64,000 nt of DNA from Streptomyces nigra (GTDB taxonomy: Bacteria; Actinomycetota; Actinomycetes; Streptomycetales; Streptomycetaceae): positions 2,844,501 to 2,908,500 of the forward strand of contig NZ_CP029043.1 of assembly GCF_003074055.1 (NCBI RefSeq). The letters run 5' to 3'. How positions within the stretch are numbered: position 1 is the first letter of the stretch; every line of letters starts with the position of its first letter. The notes beneath the pieces are model-generated. The model was not told the DNA's origin. It saw only the letters and a list, made by a program, of their open reading frames with translations, and searched no databases. This document shows positions 9,840 to 18,928 of this stretch, piece after piece. The position numbers and the translations under genes were made by a program.

Positions 9840-9988
9840 CCCCCCACGGGACCGTTCCGGGTGCGCACACGACTCCGAGCACTCGTCGCCGTACCGAGCC
9901 CCCACCCGGTCCGAGCGCCCCCCTTACCACACTGTGCTCAGGCGAAGAATGTAGCGCACGCGGAGGTTTCGTGGTTGCCACGTGCCAA

Positions 9989-10957
9989 TTAATGGACGCC
10001 CATGACGCATGCGTCGGTGGCCGGAATCCATCCCTCAGGGGGTCGATTCAGCCACCCTTCCTCCCCTGTGACCTGCGCTGCCGCCCGCCGAAGGGCGATA
10101 AGTCCGGGATGCTCGAGACCGTTTCTCCATACAAGTGATACTGGTGACAGTGGGACCGGGTCCGTCAGCGGACGGAGGACGGTGCCCGGCATCGGGGGGA
10201 AGCCGACCACGGCGAGCACCGGGTTACGCGTCTTCGCCATGAGCCGCTGGAACTCCTCGTCGCCGACGGCCAGCGGCGCCGGGGCGGCGATCTCGACACC
10301 CCGCCCCTCGAACAGGGCGCGCGCCAGGGCGGTCCACTCGGGCGTACGGGGGTTGCCGGCGCCGGCGTAGACGGTCTCCCCGGCGAGCGCGGCCAGCGGC
10401 ACCGTGTCCCGGGCGGCCAGGGGGTGGTCCTCGGGGAGGACGACGGCCATCGGCTCCAGCCGGACCGGCTGGTGGTCGAGGCCGGCCCGCAGCGCCGGGT
10501 CCAGGCCGGCGAACCGGCCGAACGAGGCGTCGAGGCGCCCGGCGAGCAGGTCGGCGGCGGCGCCCGTGAGACCGCTCTCGTAGCGGGCCATCAGCTCCAG
10601 GTCGGGGGCGAGTTCGCGGGCCCGGTGCAGGACCGCGCGGGTGGTGCGCAGGCCGGGCGAGTTCAGGTCCACGAGCAGGGGGCGGGCCTGCCCGAAGGCG
10701 GCGAGCAGGTCGTCCTGGGCCTGGAGGGCACGGCGGGCGTACGGCACGAGCCGCTCGCCGTCGGGGGTGAGGGTGACCTGCCGGGTCGTGCGCACGAACA
10801 GCTCGGCGCCGAGTTCGCGCTCCAGGCGGCGCACGTCCCGGCTGAGCGCCTGCTGGGCGACGTACAGACGGGCGGCTGCGCGGGTGAAGTGCAGTTCCTC
10901 CGCGACGGCCAGGAAGGCGCGCAGCAGACGGGGGTCGAGGTGGGAGGGGGCCGGCAT
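9989..10957 (-). CDS. LysR family transcriptional regulator
   Basis: A 322-residue regulator. An N-terminal winged HTH (residues ~8-66, LRAFLAVAEELHFTRAAARLYVAQQALSRDVRRLE) is followed by a periplasmic-binding-protein-like effector domain. It is divergent from an MFS transporter with a short shared promoter region, the classic LysR arrangement, so it probably controls that exporter. Ligand unknown. Confidence 0.85.
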   Translation of the reverse strand: MPAPSHLDPRLLRAFLAVAEELHFTRAAARLYVAQQALSRDVRRLERELGAELFVRTTRQVTLTPDGERLVPYARRALQAQDDLLAAFGQARPLLVDLNSPGLRTTRAVLHRARELAPDLELMARYESGLTGAAADLLAGRLDASFGRFAGLDPALRAGLDHQPVRLEPMAVVLPEDHPLAARDTVPLAALAGETVYAGAGNPRTPEWTALARALFEGRGVEIAAPAPLAVGDEEFQRLMAKTRNPVLAVVGFPPMPGTVLRPLTDPVPLSPVSLVWRNGLEHPGLIALRRAAAQVTGEEGWLNRPPEGWIPATDACVMGVH

Positions 10958-11091
10958 GCGGTGAACTTACAACAGGGGTGCGTGAATCCGCGCGGAGCAG
11001 GTGTTGGACCCCGTGATCGGCGGCGGGTGAGGCTGGGCGCATGCCGCAGTCGACCATACGAAGTGCCCCTGATGCCAGGGAAGTCCGGAAC

Positions 11092-12372
11092 ATGACGAAT
11101 GCCCAGCAGACCCCTTTGTCTCCAGGGCGGAGCCGCCCACCGGGACCCTACCGGCGGCTGTTCGCCCGGCCCGGCGCGCTCGCCTTCACCGTCGCCAATC
11201 TGGCGGCCCGGCTTCCCATGGGCATGCTCAGCGTGAGCGCGGTCGTGATGATCGCCGGCACACGTGGGTCGTACGCCCTCGCCGGGGCCGTCACCGCGAC
11301 CGGGCTCGCGGCCACCGCGGTCGTCGCGCCCTGGATCGCGCGGCTCGTCGACCGGTACGGGCAGGCCCGGGTCGCCGTCCCGGCCACGCTCCTCGCGGCA
11401 CTGGGCAGCATCGCCCTGGTGCTGTGCGTACGGTACGGCGCCCCCGCCTGGACGCTGTTCGCGTCGTACGCCGCCACCGCGACCACGCCCAACACCGGCG
11501 GCATGTCCCGAGCGCGGTGGGCGCATCTGCTGAAGGACGACGCGGGGGCGCTGCACACCGCGAACTCCTTCGAGCAGGCCGTCGACGAACTGTGCTTCAT
11601 GCTGGGCCCGGTGCTCGCGGCCTTCCTGTGCGGGGCCGTCTTCCCGGAGGCGGGCACGCTGGTCGCCGTGGCCCTGCTCGTGACAGGGGTGCTGGCCTTC
11701 GCCGCCCAGCGGTCCACCGAGCCGCCCGCGCACGGCCCGGTCTCGGCGTCCGGCCCCGCGCCGCTGCGGGCGCCCGGCATGCCCGCGCTGCTCGCCGTCT
11801 GCCTCGCGCTGGGCGCGGTGTTCGGGGCGACGGAGGTCGTGACGCTCGCGTTCGCCGACGAGCAGGGTCATCGGGCGGCCGCGGGCGCGGTGCTGGGACT
11901 CCAGGCCGCCGGGTCCTGCGCGGCGGGCCTGCTGTACGGGCGGCTGCGGCTCACCGGGTCCCCCGAGCGCCGCTACCCGTGGTGCGTGGCGGCGATGACC
12001 GCGCTGCTGGTCCTGCCCGCGGTGGCTGCCGGCACCGGCTCGCTCGTGTTCCTGGCCGGCGCCCTCCTGATCGCCGGGATGGCCACCGCGCCCACGATGA
12101 TCACCAACATGGCCCTGGTGCAGCGGCGCACCCCGCCGGGCCGTCTCAACGAGGGCATGACCCTGGCGGTGACGGCCCTGCTCGGCGGCATCGCCTGCGG
12201 CAGCGCGGCCGGCGGCTTCGCGACGGACCACCTGTCCCCGTCCGCCGGGTACGCCGTGCCGGTCGCGGCGGCGGGGGTCGCCCTGCTGGTGGCGGCTCTG
12301 GCACCGGTCCTGGGACGCCGGGGCGGGCGGGACGCTCAGGAGGGTGGCAGCCCGGCAACAGGGCCGGCCTGA
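11092..12372 (+). CDS. MFS transporter
   Basis: A roughly 426-residue, 12-helix major facilitator transporter, probably an efflux pump. I prefer ATG 11092 because the protein then starts close to the first conserved segment (YRRLFARPGALAFTVANLAARLPMGM). ATG 11041 in the same frame, preceded by GTGAGG, is possible and would add 17 residues. The neighbouring LysR gene probably regulates it. It appears to be the last gene of the conserved left flank before the polyketide island. Substrate not predictable. Confidence 0.8.
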   Translation: MTNAQQTPLSPGRSRPPGPYRRLFARPGALAFTVANLAARLPMGMLSVSAVVMIAGTRGSYALAGAVTATGLAATAVVAPWIARLVDRYGQARVAVPATLLAALGSIALVLCVRYGAPAWTLFASYAATATTPNTGGMSRARWAHLLKDDAGALHTANSFEQAVDELCFMLGPVLAAFLCGAVFPEAGTLVAVALLVTGVLAFAAQRSTEPPAHGPVSASGPAPLRAPGMPALLAVCLALGAVFGATEVVTLAFADEQGHRAAAGAVLGLQAAGSCAAGLLYGRLRLTGSPERRYPWCVAAMTALLVLPAVAAGTGSLVFLAGALLIAGMATAPTMITNMALVQRRTPPGRLNEGMTLAVTALLGGIACGSAAGGFATDHLSPSAGYAVPVAAAGVALLVAALAPVLGRRGGRDAQEGGSPATGPA

Positions 12373-12488
12373 CGGCGTGTGCCGAGCGGGGTCGCCACCG
12401 CGTCCCCGTCACCCGGCCCCCGGCTCGTCGTCGGCGGGCGCGGCAACCGGGCCCGGACCCCGCCGGCGCCTGGAGCGGGCCCGCGGGA

Positions 12489-12704
12489 TCAGGTGTGCCA
12501 GGCGCGGGGGCTGGTGTAGGGGCGGGTGCGGTCGGGGCGGGACCAGGCGGCCGTGGCGGGCCGGGCCGGCGCCGGGTCGAGGGCCGGGGCGAGGCGCAGG
12601 GTGAGGACCGCGGTGAAGGCGGCCAGTTCCTCGGGGCTCGGGGCGCCGCGCAGGACGCGTACCGAGGTGGCGGCGAGCAGGTCGGTCGGGGTCATGGTGG
12701 TCAT
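12489..12704 (-). CDS. Acyl-CoA carboxylase epsilon subunit-like small protein
   Basis: 71 residues. The MTPTDLLAATSVRVLRGAPSPEELAAFTAVLTLRL segment (residues ~4-38) is of the kind seen in actinobacterial acyl-CoA carboxylase epsilon subunits, which stimulate the alpha-beta complex. It starts 13 bases after the carboxyltransferase gene, with a GGAGGAG ribosome site seven bases before ATG 12704. It is the last gene of the long leftward polyketide operon. Its family is inferred from this motif plus context. Confidence 0.65.
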   Translation of the reverse strand: MTTMTPTDLLAATSVRVLRGAPSPEELAAFTAVLTLRLAPALDPAPARPATAAWSRPDRTRPYTSPRAWHT

Positions 12705-12717
12705 GGGGTGCTCCTCC

Positions 12718-14310
12718 TCACTGGGGCGGGTTGCCGTGCTTGCGGGTGGGCAGGGACTCGGACTTGGTGGCGAGCATCGCCAGCGCGCGGCTGAGGGCGA
12801 GGCGGGTCTCGCGGGGGTCGATGACGTCGTCGACGAGGCCGCGCTCGGCCGCGTAGTAGGGGTGCACGAGTTCGCCGCGGTACTCCTCGATCTTCTGGCG
12901 GCGCATCGCCTCCGGGTCGTCGGCGGCGGCGATCTCGCGGCGGAAGACGACGTTGGCGGCCCCCTCGGCGCCCATGACGGCGATCTCGTTGGTGGGCCAG
13001 GCCAGGGCGATGTCGGCGCCGATGGACCGGGAGTCCATGACGATGTAGGCGCCGCCGTACGCCTTGCGCAGGACGACGGAGACGCGGGGCACGGTGGCGT
13101 TGCAGTAGGCGTACAGCAGTTTCGCGCCGCGCCGGATGATGCCCTCGTGCTCCTGGTCGACGCCGGGCAGGAAGCCGGGCACGTCGACCAGGGTGACCAG
13201 CGGGATGTTGAAGGCGTCGCAGAACTGGACGAACCGGGCGCCCTTCTCGCTGGCTCTGATGTCGAGGACGCCGGCCATGGACGCGGGCTGGTTGGCGACG
13301 ACGCCGACCACGTGCCCGTCGATCCGGGCGAGGGTGCACACGAGGTTGGTGGCGAACGCGGCGTGCACCTCCAGGTGGTCGCCGTCGTCGACGATCTCCT
13401 CGATGACCTTGCGGATGTCGTAGGAGCGGTTGCCGTCGGCGGGGACCAGGTCGAGCAGGGCGTCGCCGGGGCGGTCCGCCGGGTCGCCGGAGGGCTGGGC
13501 GGGCGGCAGTTCGCGGTTGTTGGAGGGCAGCAGGGTCAGCAGATAGCGGACCTCCTCCAGGCAGGTGCGCTCGTCGTCGTAGACGAAGTGGGCGACGCCG
13601 GAGGTGCCGCCGTGGACGTCGGCGCCGCCGAGGCCGTTCTGGGTGATCTCCTCCCCCGTCACCGCCTTCACGACGTCGGGCCCGGTGATGAACATCTGCG
13701 AGATGTCCCGCACCGCGAACACGAAGTCGGTGAGCGCCGGGCTGTACGCGGCGCCGCCCGCGCACGGGCCGAGCATCACGCTGATCTGCGGGATGACGCC
13801 GGACGCCTTGGTGTTGCGCCGGAAGATGCCGCCGTATCCGGCGAGGGCGGAGACGCCCTCCTGGATCCGGGCGCCCGCGCCGTCGTTGAGCGACACCAGC
13901 GGGGCGCCGGCCGCGATGGCGAGGTCCATCAGCTTGTGGATCTTCTGCGCGTGGGCCTCGCCGAGCGCGCCGCCGAAGATCCGGAAGTCATGGGCGTAGA
14001 CGAAGACCGTGCGGCCCTCGACGGTGCCCCAGCCGGTGATCACCCCGTCCGTGTACGGCCGTTTGGCCTCCAGTCCGAAGCCCTGGGCGCGGTGCCGGCG
14101 CAGGGTCTCCACCTCGGTGAACGAACCGGGGTCCAGGAGCAGTTCGATGCGTTCGCGGGCGGTCAGCTTGCCCTTGGCGTGCTGGCGTTCGGTGGCCCTC
14201 GGGTCGGGGCCGGTGCGGGCGAGCTCCTTGATGGCCGCCAGTTCGGTGAACCGGTCCGCCTCGGGGGCGTCGGTGTCGGGCAGCAGCGTCTCGGATTCGA
14301 CGACGGTCAT
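12718..14310 (-). CDS. Acyl-CoA carboxylase carboxyltransferase (beta) subunit, jadN-like
   Basis: 530 residues, normal for the AccB/PccB family. It transfers CO2 from carboxybiotin to acetyl- or propionyl-CoA, here presumably to supply malonyl-CoA extender units. Visible features are the ARERIELLLDPGSF entry motif, GYGGIF(R)RN, GPCAGGAAYSPALTDF and the second Gly-rich GGAYIVMDS segment, which form the two oxyanion pockets. Start ATG 14310 overlaps the stop of the upstream phosphopantetheinyl transferase (ATGA). With the biotin carboxylase at 25647 and the epsilon protein at 12489 it would make a cluster-dedicated carboxylase. It takes the place of jadN in the jadomycin layout. Confidence 0.9.
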   Translation of the reverse strand: MTVVESETLLPDTDAPEADRFTELAAIKELARTGPDPRATERQHAKGKLTARERIELLLDPGSFTEVETLRRHRAQGFGLEAKRPYTDGVITGWGTVEGRTVFVYAHDFRIFGGALGEAHAQKIHKLMDLAIAAGAPLVSLNDGAGARIQEGVSALAGYGGIFRRNTKASGVIPQISVMLGPCAGGAAYSPALTDFVFAVRDISQMFITGPDVVKAVTGEEITQNGLGGADVHGGTSGVAHFVYDDERTCLEEVRYLLTLLPSNNRELPPAQPSGDPADRPGDALLDLVPADGNRSYDIRKVIEEIVDDGDHLEVHAAFATNLVCTLARIDGHVVGVVANQPASMAGVLDIRASEKGARFVQFCDAFNIPLVTLVDVPGFLPGVDQEHEGIIRRGAKLLYAYCNATVPRVSVVLRKAYGGAYIVMDSRSIGADIALAWPTNEIAVMGAEGAANVVFRREIAAADDPEAMRRQKIEEYRGELVHPYYAAERGLVDDVIDPRETRLALSRALAMLATKSESLPTRKHGNPPQ

Positions 14311-15173
14311 GATGCCTGGGCCCTTTCCTTCCTGTTCTGGGTGTCGATGAGGTCGTGCGGGCGGACGGACGACGGGTCGTGGGCGCGCAGCACCGTGCGC
14401 AGGCCCGGCTCGACGGCGAGGATCCGGTCCACGGCGTCGCGGGCGTGCAGCCAGTCGGCGGGCACCGGGTGCAGGGCGGCCCGCCGGTCGCCGGCGCCGG
14501 CCAGCGCGGCGGCGCCGACGTGTCCGTCGCACAGCGGGATGTTGCGTACGGTCCAGCCGGCCGGGCGCCAGGACTCGGCGCCCTCGCCCAGGTAATCGAG
14601 GTCGGCGGCGCGGGCGAGTCCGGTGCCGAGGCCCTTCAGATACGCCTCCTTGCGGGACCACAGCCGGGCGAAGGCGGTCGGCCGGCGCTCGGCCGGGACG
14701 CGAGTGATCTCCTGCCGTTCGGCCGGGTGCAGCAGGGGCAGACAGGCGTCGACGGTCGCGGGCGTCGGCAGCGCCTGTACGTCGACGCCGACCCGGGTGC
14801 GGGCGACGGCGACCAGGGCGAGGCCGTGGCTGTGCGAGAGGGAGAACTCGGGGGCGCCCGGCAGGTCGACGAGGACGGGCCGGCCGTGCCGTTCCCCGCA
14901 CTCCTCGCACCACTCCCGGCCGATGACCAGGCGCCGGGGCGCGACGCCGGTGTAGACGGACAGCACCCGGCGCAGGCCCACATGGGCGGAGACGTACATC
15001 TGCCGGTCGGCGTGCCGGCGGTAGGCGGCGGCGCGCCGGCGCTCCTCCTCGTCGAGTTCGCCGACGGGCGCGTCGCGCGGTGAGGCCGGCGCGGGCAGCA
15101 GCCACAGGTGCAGGTCCGACGGGCCCAGGTGCCGGGCACCGCGGGCGGGGTGCGGATCGAGGGGGTGGTTCAC
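14307..15173 (-). CDS. Sfp-type 4'-phosphopantetheinyl transferase, jadM-like
   Basis: About 288 residues. It converts apo-ACP to holo-ACP by attaching phosphopantetheine, presumably to the ACP encoded at 22289. Diagnostic motifs are VGVDVQ (Mg/CoA binding) and FARLWSRKEAYLKGLG (the W-x-x-KEA-x-x-K signature). A Cys-rich WCEECGERHG stretch lies upstream of the first motif. Start GTG 15173 overlaps the stop of the MFS gene (GTGA). The much longer open frame upstream is the antisense or other-frame shadow of that MFS gene. Stop and start also overlap with the carboxyltransferase downstream, so the genes are tightly coupled. Confidence 0.9.
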   Translation of the reverse strand: MNHPLDPHPARGARHLGPSDLHLWLLPAPASPRDAPVGELDEEERRRAAAYRRHADRQMYVSAHVGLRRVLSVYTGVAPRRLVIGREWCEECGERHGRPVLVDLPGAPEFSLSHSHGLALVAVARTRVGVDVQALPTPATVDACLPLLHPAERQEITRVPAERRPTAFARLWSRKEAYLKGLGTGLARAADLDYLGEGAESWRPAGWTVRNIPLCDGHVGAAALAGAGDRRAALHPVPADWLHARDAVDRILAVEPGLRTVLRAHDPSSVRPHDLIDTQNRKERAQAS

Positions 15174-16474
15174 GGGCGGCTCCCGGTTCCGGTGGTGGGA
15201 TGGGGCGTCCGCTCGGTCCCGGTCGTGTCGGCGCGCGGGGCGCGGCGGTCGGCGACGGCCGCCACGAGCGCGGCGGCCACGGAGATCAGTCCCCCCGCCC
15301 ACAGCGCGGAGCGGGTGCCCAGGTAGTGGGTGACGGCGCCGACGAACAGGGCGCCGAGCGGGGCGCTGCCTTGCAGGATCAGGGTGTAGAGGGCCATGAC
15401 GCGGCCCCGGTGGGCGGCGTCGCTGCCGAGCTGGACGCGGTGGTTGGCGGCCTGCGCGAAGTACAGGGACGCGAAGCCGGTCGGGACGAGCAGGAGCAGG
15501 GCGACGGTCAGGTTCGGCGCCCAGCCGGTGGCCGCGGCCAGCGCGCCGAACGCGCAGGCCCAGCCGATGACCAGGCGGGCCGGGGGCCGGCCCCGGCGCA
15601 GGGTGCTGGTGAAGGCGGCCAGCAGGGAGCCGGCCGCGAGCGCGGCGGTGAGCAGGCCGAACGCGGCGGCGTCGGTGTGGAAGACGGTCCGGGCCATGAG
15701 CGGAAGCGTCAGTTGCAGATTGAGGCCGAACAGCGAGACGGCGGCGAGCAGGGACAGGGTGGCCACCAGGTCGGGCCGGGACCGCAGATGGGCCAGCCCC
15801 TCCACGACCCGGGTGTCGTGGACGGCGGGGCGCGGCGGCCGGTGCAGTTCGCCGGGCCGCATGGCGCGCAGCCCGGCGACGGTCGCCGCGTAGCTCGCCG
15901 CGTTGAGGAGCATCACGGTGCCGGTGCCGGCGGCCTCGATCAGCAGCCCGGCGAGCGAGGGGCCCACGACACGCGCGATGTTGAAGTAGGCGCCGCTGAG
16001 CGCGGAGGCGTTGGGCACCAGCTCCGGTCCGACGAGCTCGGCGATGAAGGACAGCCGGGCAGGCACCTCGACGGCGTTGGCGACGCCGAGGGCCAGCGCG
16101 AACGCGTACACGTGCCACAGCCGGGCGGCGCCGCCGGTGACGAGCAGGCCGAGCAGCAGCGCGAGCAGCCCGGAGGCGATGTTGGCCCCGGTCAGCAGGG
16201 CCCGCTTGTCGTACCGGTCGGCGATCCGGCCGCCGTACAGGGTGAGCAGCAGCATCGGGGTGAACTGGAGCGCGGTGACGGTCGCGAGGGCGGTGCCGGA
16301 GTCGCCGGTGAGGTCGAGGACGAGCCAGTCCTGGGCGACGACCATCATCCAGGTGCCGGTGACGGAGGCGATCTGCCCGCCGGCGAAGAGCCGGAAGTTG
16401 CGTACGCCGAGCGACCGCGTCCCCGCGGCCAGCAGTCCCCGCGGCCCCCGTTTCCCGGCGTGGGACCCGGTCAT
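15170..16474 (-). CDS. MFS transporter of the polyketide operon, jadL-like
   Basis: 434 residues with about 12 hydrophobic segments, of the MFS_3/EntS-like type (RNFRLFAGGQIASVTGTWMMVVAQDWLVL start, GGRIADRYDKRALL loop 2-3). Start ATG 16474 overlaps the hydrolase stop by four bases, and its own stop overlaps the next start. It is embedded in the biosynthetic operon, so export of the product or an intermediate and self-resistance are the likely roles. Confidence 0.85.
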   Translation of the reverse strand: MTGSHAGKRGPRGLLAAGTRSLGVRNFRLFAGGQIASVTGTWMMVVAQDWLVLDLTGDSGTALATVTALQFTPMLLLTLYGGRIADRYDKRALLTGANIASGLLALLLGLLVTGGAARLWHVYAFALALGVANAVEVPARLSFIAELVGPELVPNASALSGAYFNIARVVGPSLAGLLIEAAGTGTVMLLNAASYAATVAGLRAMRPGELHRPPRPAVHDTRVVEGLAHLRSRPDLVATLSLLAAVSLFGLNLQLTLPLMARTVFHTDAAAFGLLTAALAAGSLLAAFTSTLRRGRPPARLVIGWACAFGALAAATGWAPNLTVALLLLVPTGFASLYFAQAANHRVQLGSDAAHRGRVMALYTLILQGSAPLGALFVGAVTHYLGTRSALWAGGLISVAAALVAAVADRRAPRADTTGTERTPHPTTGTGSRP

Positions 16475-17346
16475 GGACCGTCCCGCTCGGGCAGGCACTC
16501 CTCGAAGAAGGCGAGCGCGCGCAGATGGTAGGCGCGGGCCGTGCGGCCCAGGCTGATGTTGTGCCCGGCGTCGGGCTGCCGGTCGACGACCACGCGCGGG
16601 GCGGAGCTGAGCCGGGCGCGCAGGTCGTCGAGGGCGTCGGCGTCGTGCCGCCACCACAGTTCGTGCTCGGCGAACGTCAGCCGTACGGGGACGCGGACGC
16701 GCGGGGCGAGCGCGTCGAAGACGTCGGGCCAGGCGGACGCGGCCCGCAGTTCCCGCTCGGGCACCGGACGGACGAAGTCGGCGCTGTGCCGGAACGTGGC
16801 CGGCGGGTACAGGGCGAGCCGGCCCCAGTTGTGCTTCCAGCGGGCCCGGTCGGTGCTGGTGAGCAGTTCCTCGGAGCGGGGGGCGTAGCGGTGCCCGCAG
16901 CCGGAGACGTCCAGGCCGAGCAGTCCGGGCGGCGGGGTCTCGGCGGCCAGGGTGAGGGCGAGTTTGCCGCCGAAGGAGTGCGCGAGCAGGAAGGTGCCGA
17001 CGCCGGTGTCGTACCCGGCGCGGAAGTCGTCGAGCGCGGCCCGCAGGACGCGGGCCTGCCCGGCGAGGTCCAGGCCCTCGGGGAGCCCGGCGGCGGAGTC
17101 GCCGTAGCCGGGCCGGTCGACGGCGAGGACCTGGAAGCCCAGATGCGCCCCGAGCGCGCACAGGGAGGCGTCGGGCTGGGCCCCGCCGTCGAAGTACCCC
17201 GCGCTCATCCCGGCCCCGTGCAGCGCGACGACGGTGGCACGCGGTGGCGTGTCCGGGGCGCTCAGCAGGGCGGACAGGGTGTGCCCGGCGGCGTTCAGGG
17301 TGATCCGCCGTACGCGGGGGCCGACGGACAGGGACGCGGTGGTCAT
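16471..17346 (-). CDS. Alpha/beta hydrolase
   Basis: 291 residues with the alpha/beta hydrolase fold. VVALHGAG forms the oxyanion region, and the nucleophile elbow is AHSFGG, with Ala where the usual first Gly of GxSxG would be. The probable catalytic His is in DAGHNIS, and the acid is probably in FAEHELWW or nearby. It lies in the place where jadomycin-type clusters carry jadK, but I do not claim orthology. Likely roles are hydrolysis of a thioester or lactone or removal of an acyl group. It is four bases from the upstream oxygenase gene and overlaps the MFS gene. Confidence 0.8.
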   Translation of the reverse strand: MTTASLSVGPRVRRITLNAAGHTLSALLSAPDTPPRATVVALHGAGMSAGYFDGGAQPDASLCALGAHLGFQVLAVDRPGYGDSAAGLPEGLDLAGQARVLRAALDDFRAGYDTGVGTFLLAHSFGGKLALTLAAETPPPGLLGLDVSGCGHRYAPRSEELLTSTDRARWKHNWGRLALYPPATFRHSADFVRPVPERELRAASAWPDVFDALAPRVRVPVRLTFAEHELWWRHDADALDDLRARLSSAPRVVVDRQPDAGHNISLGRTARAYHLRALAFFEECLPERDGP

Positions 17347-17350
17347 GGCG

Positions 17351-18847
17351 TTACGCCACCTCCGGGCTGCCGAACCAGTGGTGCAGGGACTGGACGAGAC
17401 GGTCGATGCCGACGGCCACGTCGTCCCGCGCGCTGTCGCCGCCGGCCGCCCAGGCCACGTGGCCGTCGGGGCGGACGAGGAGGGCGGTGGCCCCGGCGAA
17501 GGCGTCGGGGTCCTCGGAGCGGGCGGTGACCACGGTGACGGTGTCGGGCCAGCGGGCCGCGGTCTCGCGCGGGGCGGGGTCGCCGGCCAGGTCGAGCAGG
17601 ACGCCGCGGGCCGGGTGGAGCAGGTCGGCGGTGCCGGTGCGGGTGCCGTCGGGCAGCTCCAGCGGGCGCGGGGGGAGGCGGCGGCCGAGCAGGGGGTGGG
17701 TGCCGGGGCCGAGGTCGTAGGTGATGTCGAGGTGGCTGACGATCCCGGCGAGGCGGCGGCGGACCTCCTCCAGCTCCATCAGCTCGCCGAAGACGGCTCG
17801 GGCGGGGTCGGCCTCGGGGCCGCCGAGGAAGATCATGCCCTGGGCGCGGGTGTTCATCAGCAGGCGGGCGCCGACCGGGTGCCGTTCGTCGTGGTAGGTG
17901 TCGAGCAGCGCCTCGGGGGCCCGGCCGCGGGCCACCGCGGCCAGCTTCCAGCCCAGGTTGACGGCGTCCTGCACACCTGTGCTGAGCCCCTGGCCGCCGG
18001 CCGGGAGATGGACGTGCGCGGCGTCCCCGGCGAGCAGGACACGGCCCTTGCGGTAGGCGGAGACCTGCCGGGTGGCGTCCGTGAAGGAGCTGACCCAGTC
18101 GGCGCCGCCGCCCGCGAGGGACTCGCCGGTGATGCGCTCCCAGGCGGCGGCGACCTCGTCGAACTCGACGGCCTGCGGGCGGTCCCCGGCGGGGGTGCCG
18201 TGCTCGCAGACGATGATGCGGTCGACGCCGGGCGCGAGCGGGGCGGCCATCACCATGCCGTGTTCCAGCCGCTCGCCCAGGAAGCGGGGGCGGATGGCGC
18301 AGCCGGTGACGTCGGCCAGATACATCCGGCGGGTGGCGGGCAGCCCGGGGAAGTCGAAGCCGGCCGCCCGGCGTACGACGCTCTGGCCGCCGTCGCAGCC
18401 GACCAGATAGGCGGCGCGCAGCCGCTGTTCGCCGTCGGGGGTCGCCGCGACGATCTCGACGCCGTGGCCGTCCTCGGACAGCTTGGTCAGCTCCCAGCCG
18501 CGGCGGACGTCGGCGCCCAGCTCACCGGCCCACTCCTCCAGGACGGCCTCCGTCTGCGACTGCGGGACGCCCCGCGCGCCGAAGTGGGCGTCCTCCAGGA
18601 CGGTGTAGTCGAACTGGATGCCGCCGAAGTGGCCCATCGGGCTCTTCTCCAGCGTTCCGAAGCGCGGGAGCAGGCCCCGCTGGTCGAACACCTCCATGGC
18701 GCGGGCGGTGAAGCCGAGTCCGCGGGACTGCCCGGTCGGCTCGGCCAGCTTCTCCACGACCACGACCCGGGCTCCGCCCAGCCGCAGTTCTCCGGCCAGC
18801 ATGAGGCCGGTCGGCCCCGCACCGACGACGATCACATCCGTGTCCAC
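17351..18847 (-). CDS. FAD-dependent aromatic polyketide monooxygenase, jadH-type position
   Basis: 498 residues, class A flavoprotein hydroxylase of the PgaE/CabE/JadH type. It shows the FAD Rossmann motif VVGAGPTGLMLAGELRLGG at ~8-26, the YLVGCDGGQSVVRR motif and LLAGDAAHVHLPAGGQGLSTGVQDAVNLGWKLA. A C-terminal thioredoxin-like domain completes it. I take GTG 18847, which has GAGGGAAG just upstream, rather than the in-frame ATG at 18886. It probably hydroxylates or dehydrates the angular polycycle. The 81-base gap in front of it is where a small jadG-type oxygenase would be expected, and none is present. Confidence 0.9.
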   Translation of the reverse strand: MDTDVIVVGAGPTGLMLAGELRLGGARVVVVEKLAEPTGQSRGLGFTARAMEVFDQRGLLPRFGTLEKSPMGHFGGIQFDYTVLEDAHFGARGVPQSQTEAVLEEWAGELGADVRRGWELTKLSEDGHGVEIVAATPDGEQRLRAAYLVGCDGGQSVVRRAAGFDFPGLPATRRMYLADVTGCAIRPRFLGERLEHGMVMAAPLAPGVDRIIVCEHGTPAGDRPQAVEFDEVAAAWERITGESLAGGGADWVSSFTDATRQVSAYRKGRVLLAGDAAHVHLPAGGQGLSTGVQDAVNLGWKLAAVARGRAPEALLDTYHDERHPVGARLLMNTRAQGMIFLGGPEADPARAVFGELMELEEVRRRLAGIVSHLDITYDLGPGTHPLLGRRLPPRPLELPDGTRTGTADLLHPARGVLLDLAGDPAPRETAARWPDTVTVVTARSEDPDAFAGATALLVRPDGHVAWAAGGDSARDDVAVGIDRLVQSLHHWFGSPEVA

Positions 18848-18890
18848 AGTGCTTCCCTCTCTGCACGCCCGAATCGATAGGAACATGTAC

Positions 18891-18907
18891 GACTTGCCAT
18901 GACTTGC
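18891..18907 (-). promoter_or_regulatory. Direct repeat in the gap between two oxygenase genes
   Basis: On the minus strand GCAAGTC occurs twice, 10 bases apart, in the 81-base, comparatively AT-rich gap between two otherwise tightly packed oxygenase genes. It could mark an internal promoter or operator, or be scar sequence. Confidence 0.3.
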
Positions 18908-18928
18908 GGTGTTCGGCCTCGCGTGGGA

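Noticed and set aside
12701-13765. Second plausible frame over the carboxyltransferase gene
   Set aside because: Arg/Pro-rich shadow product. The other frame carries the family motifs.
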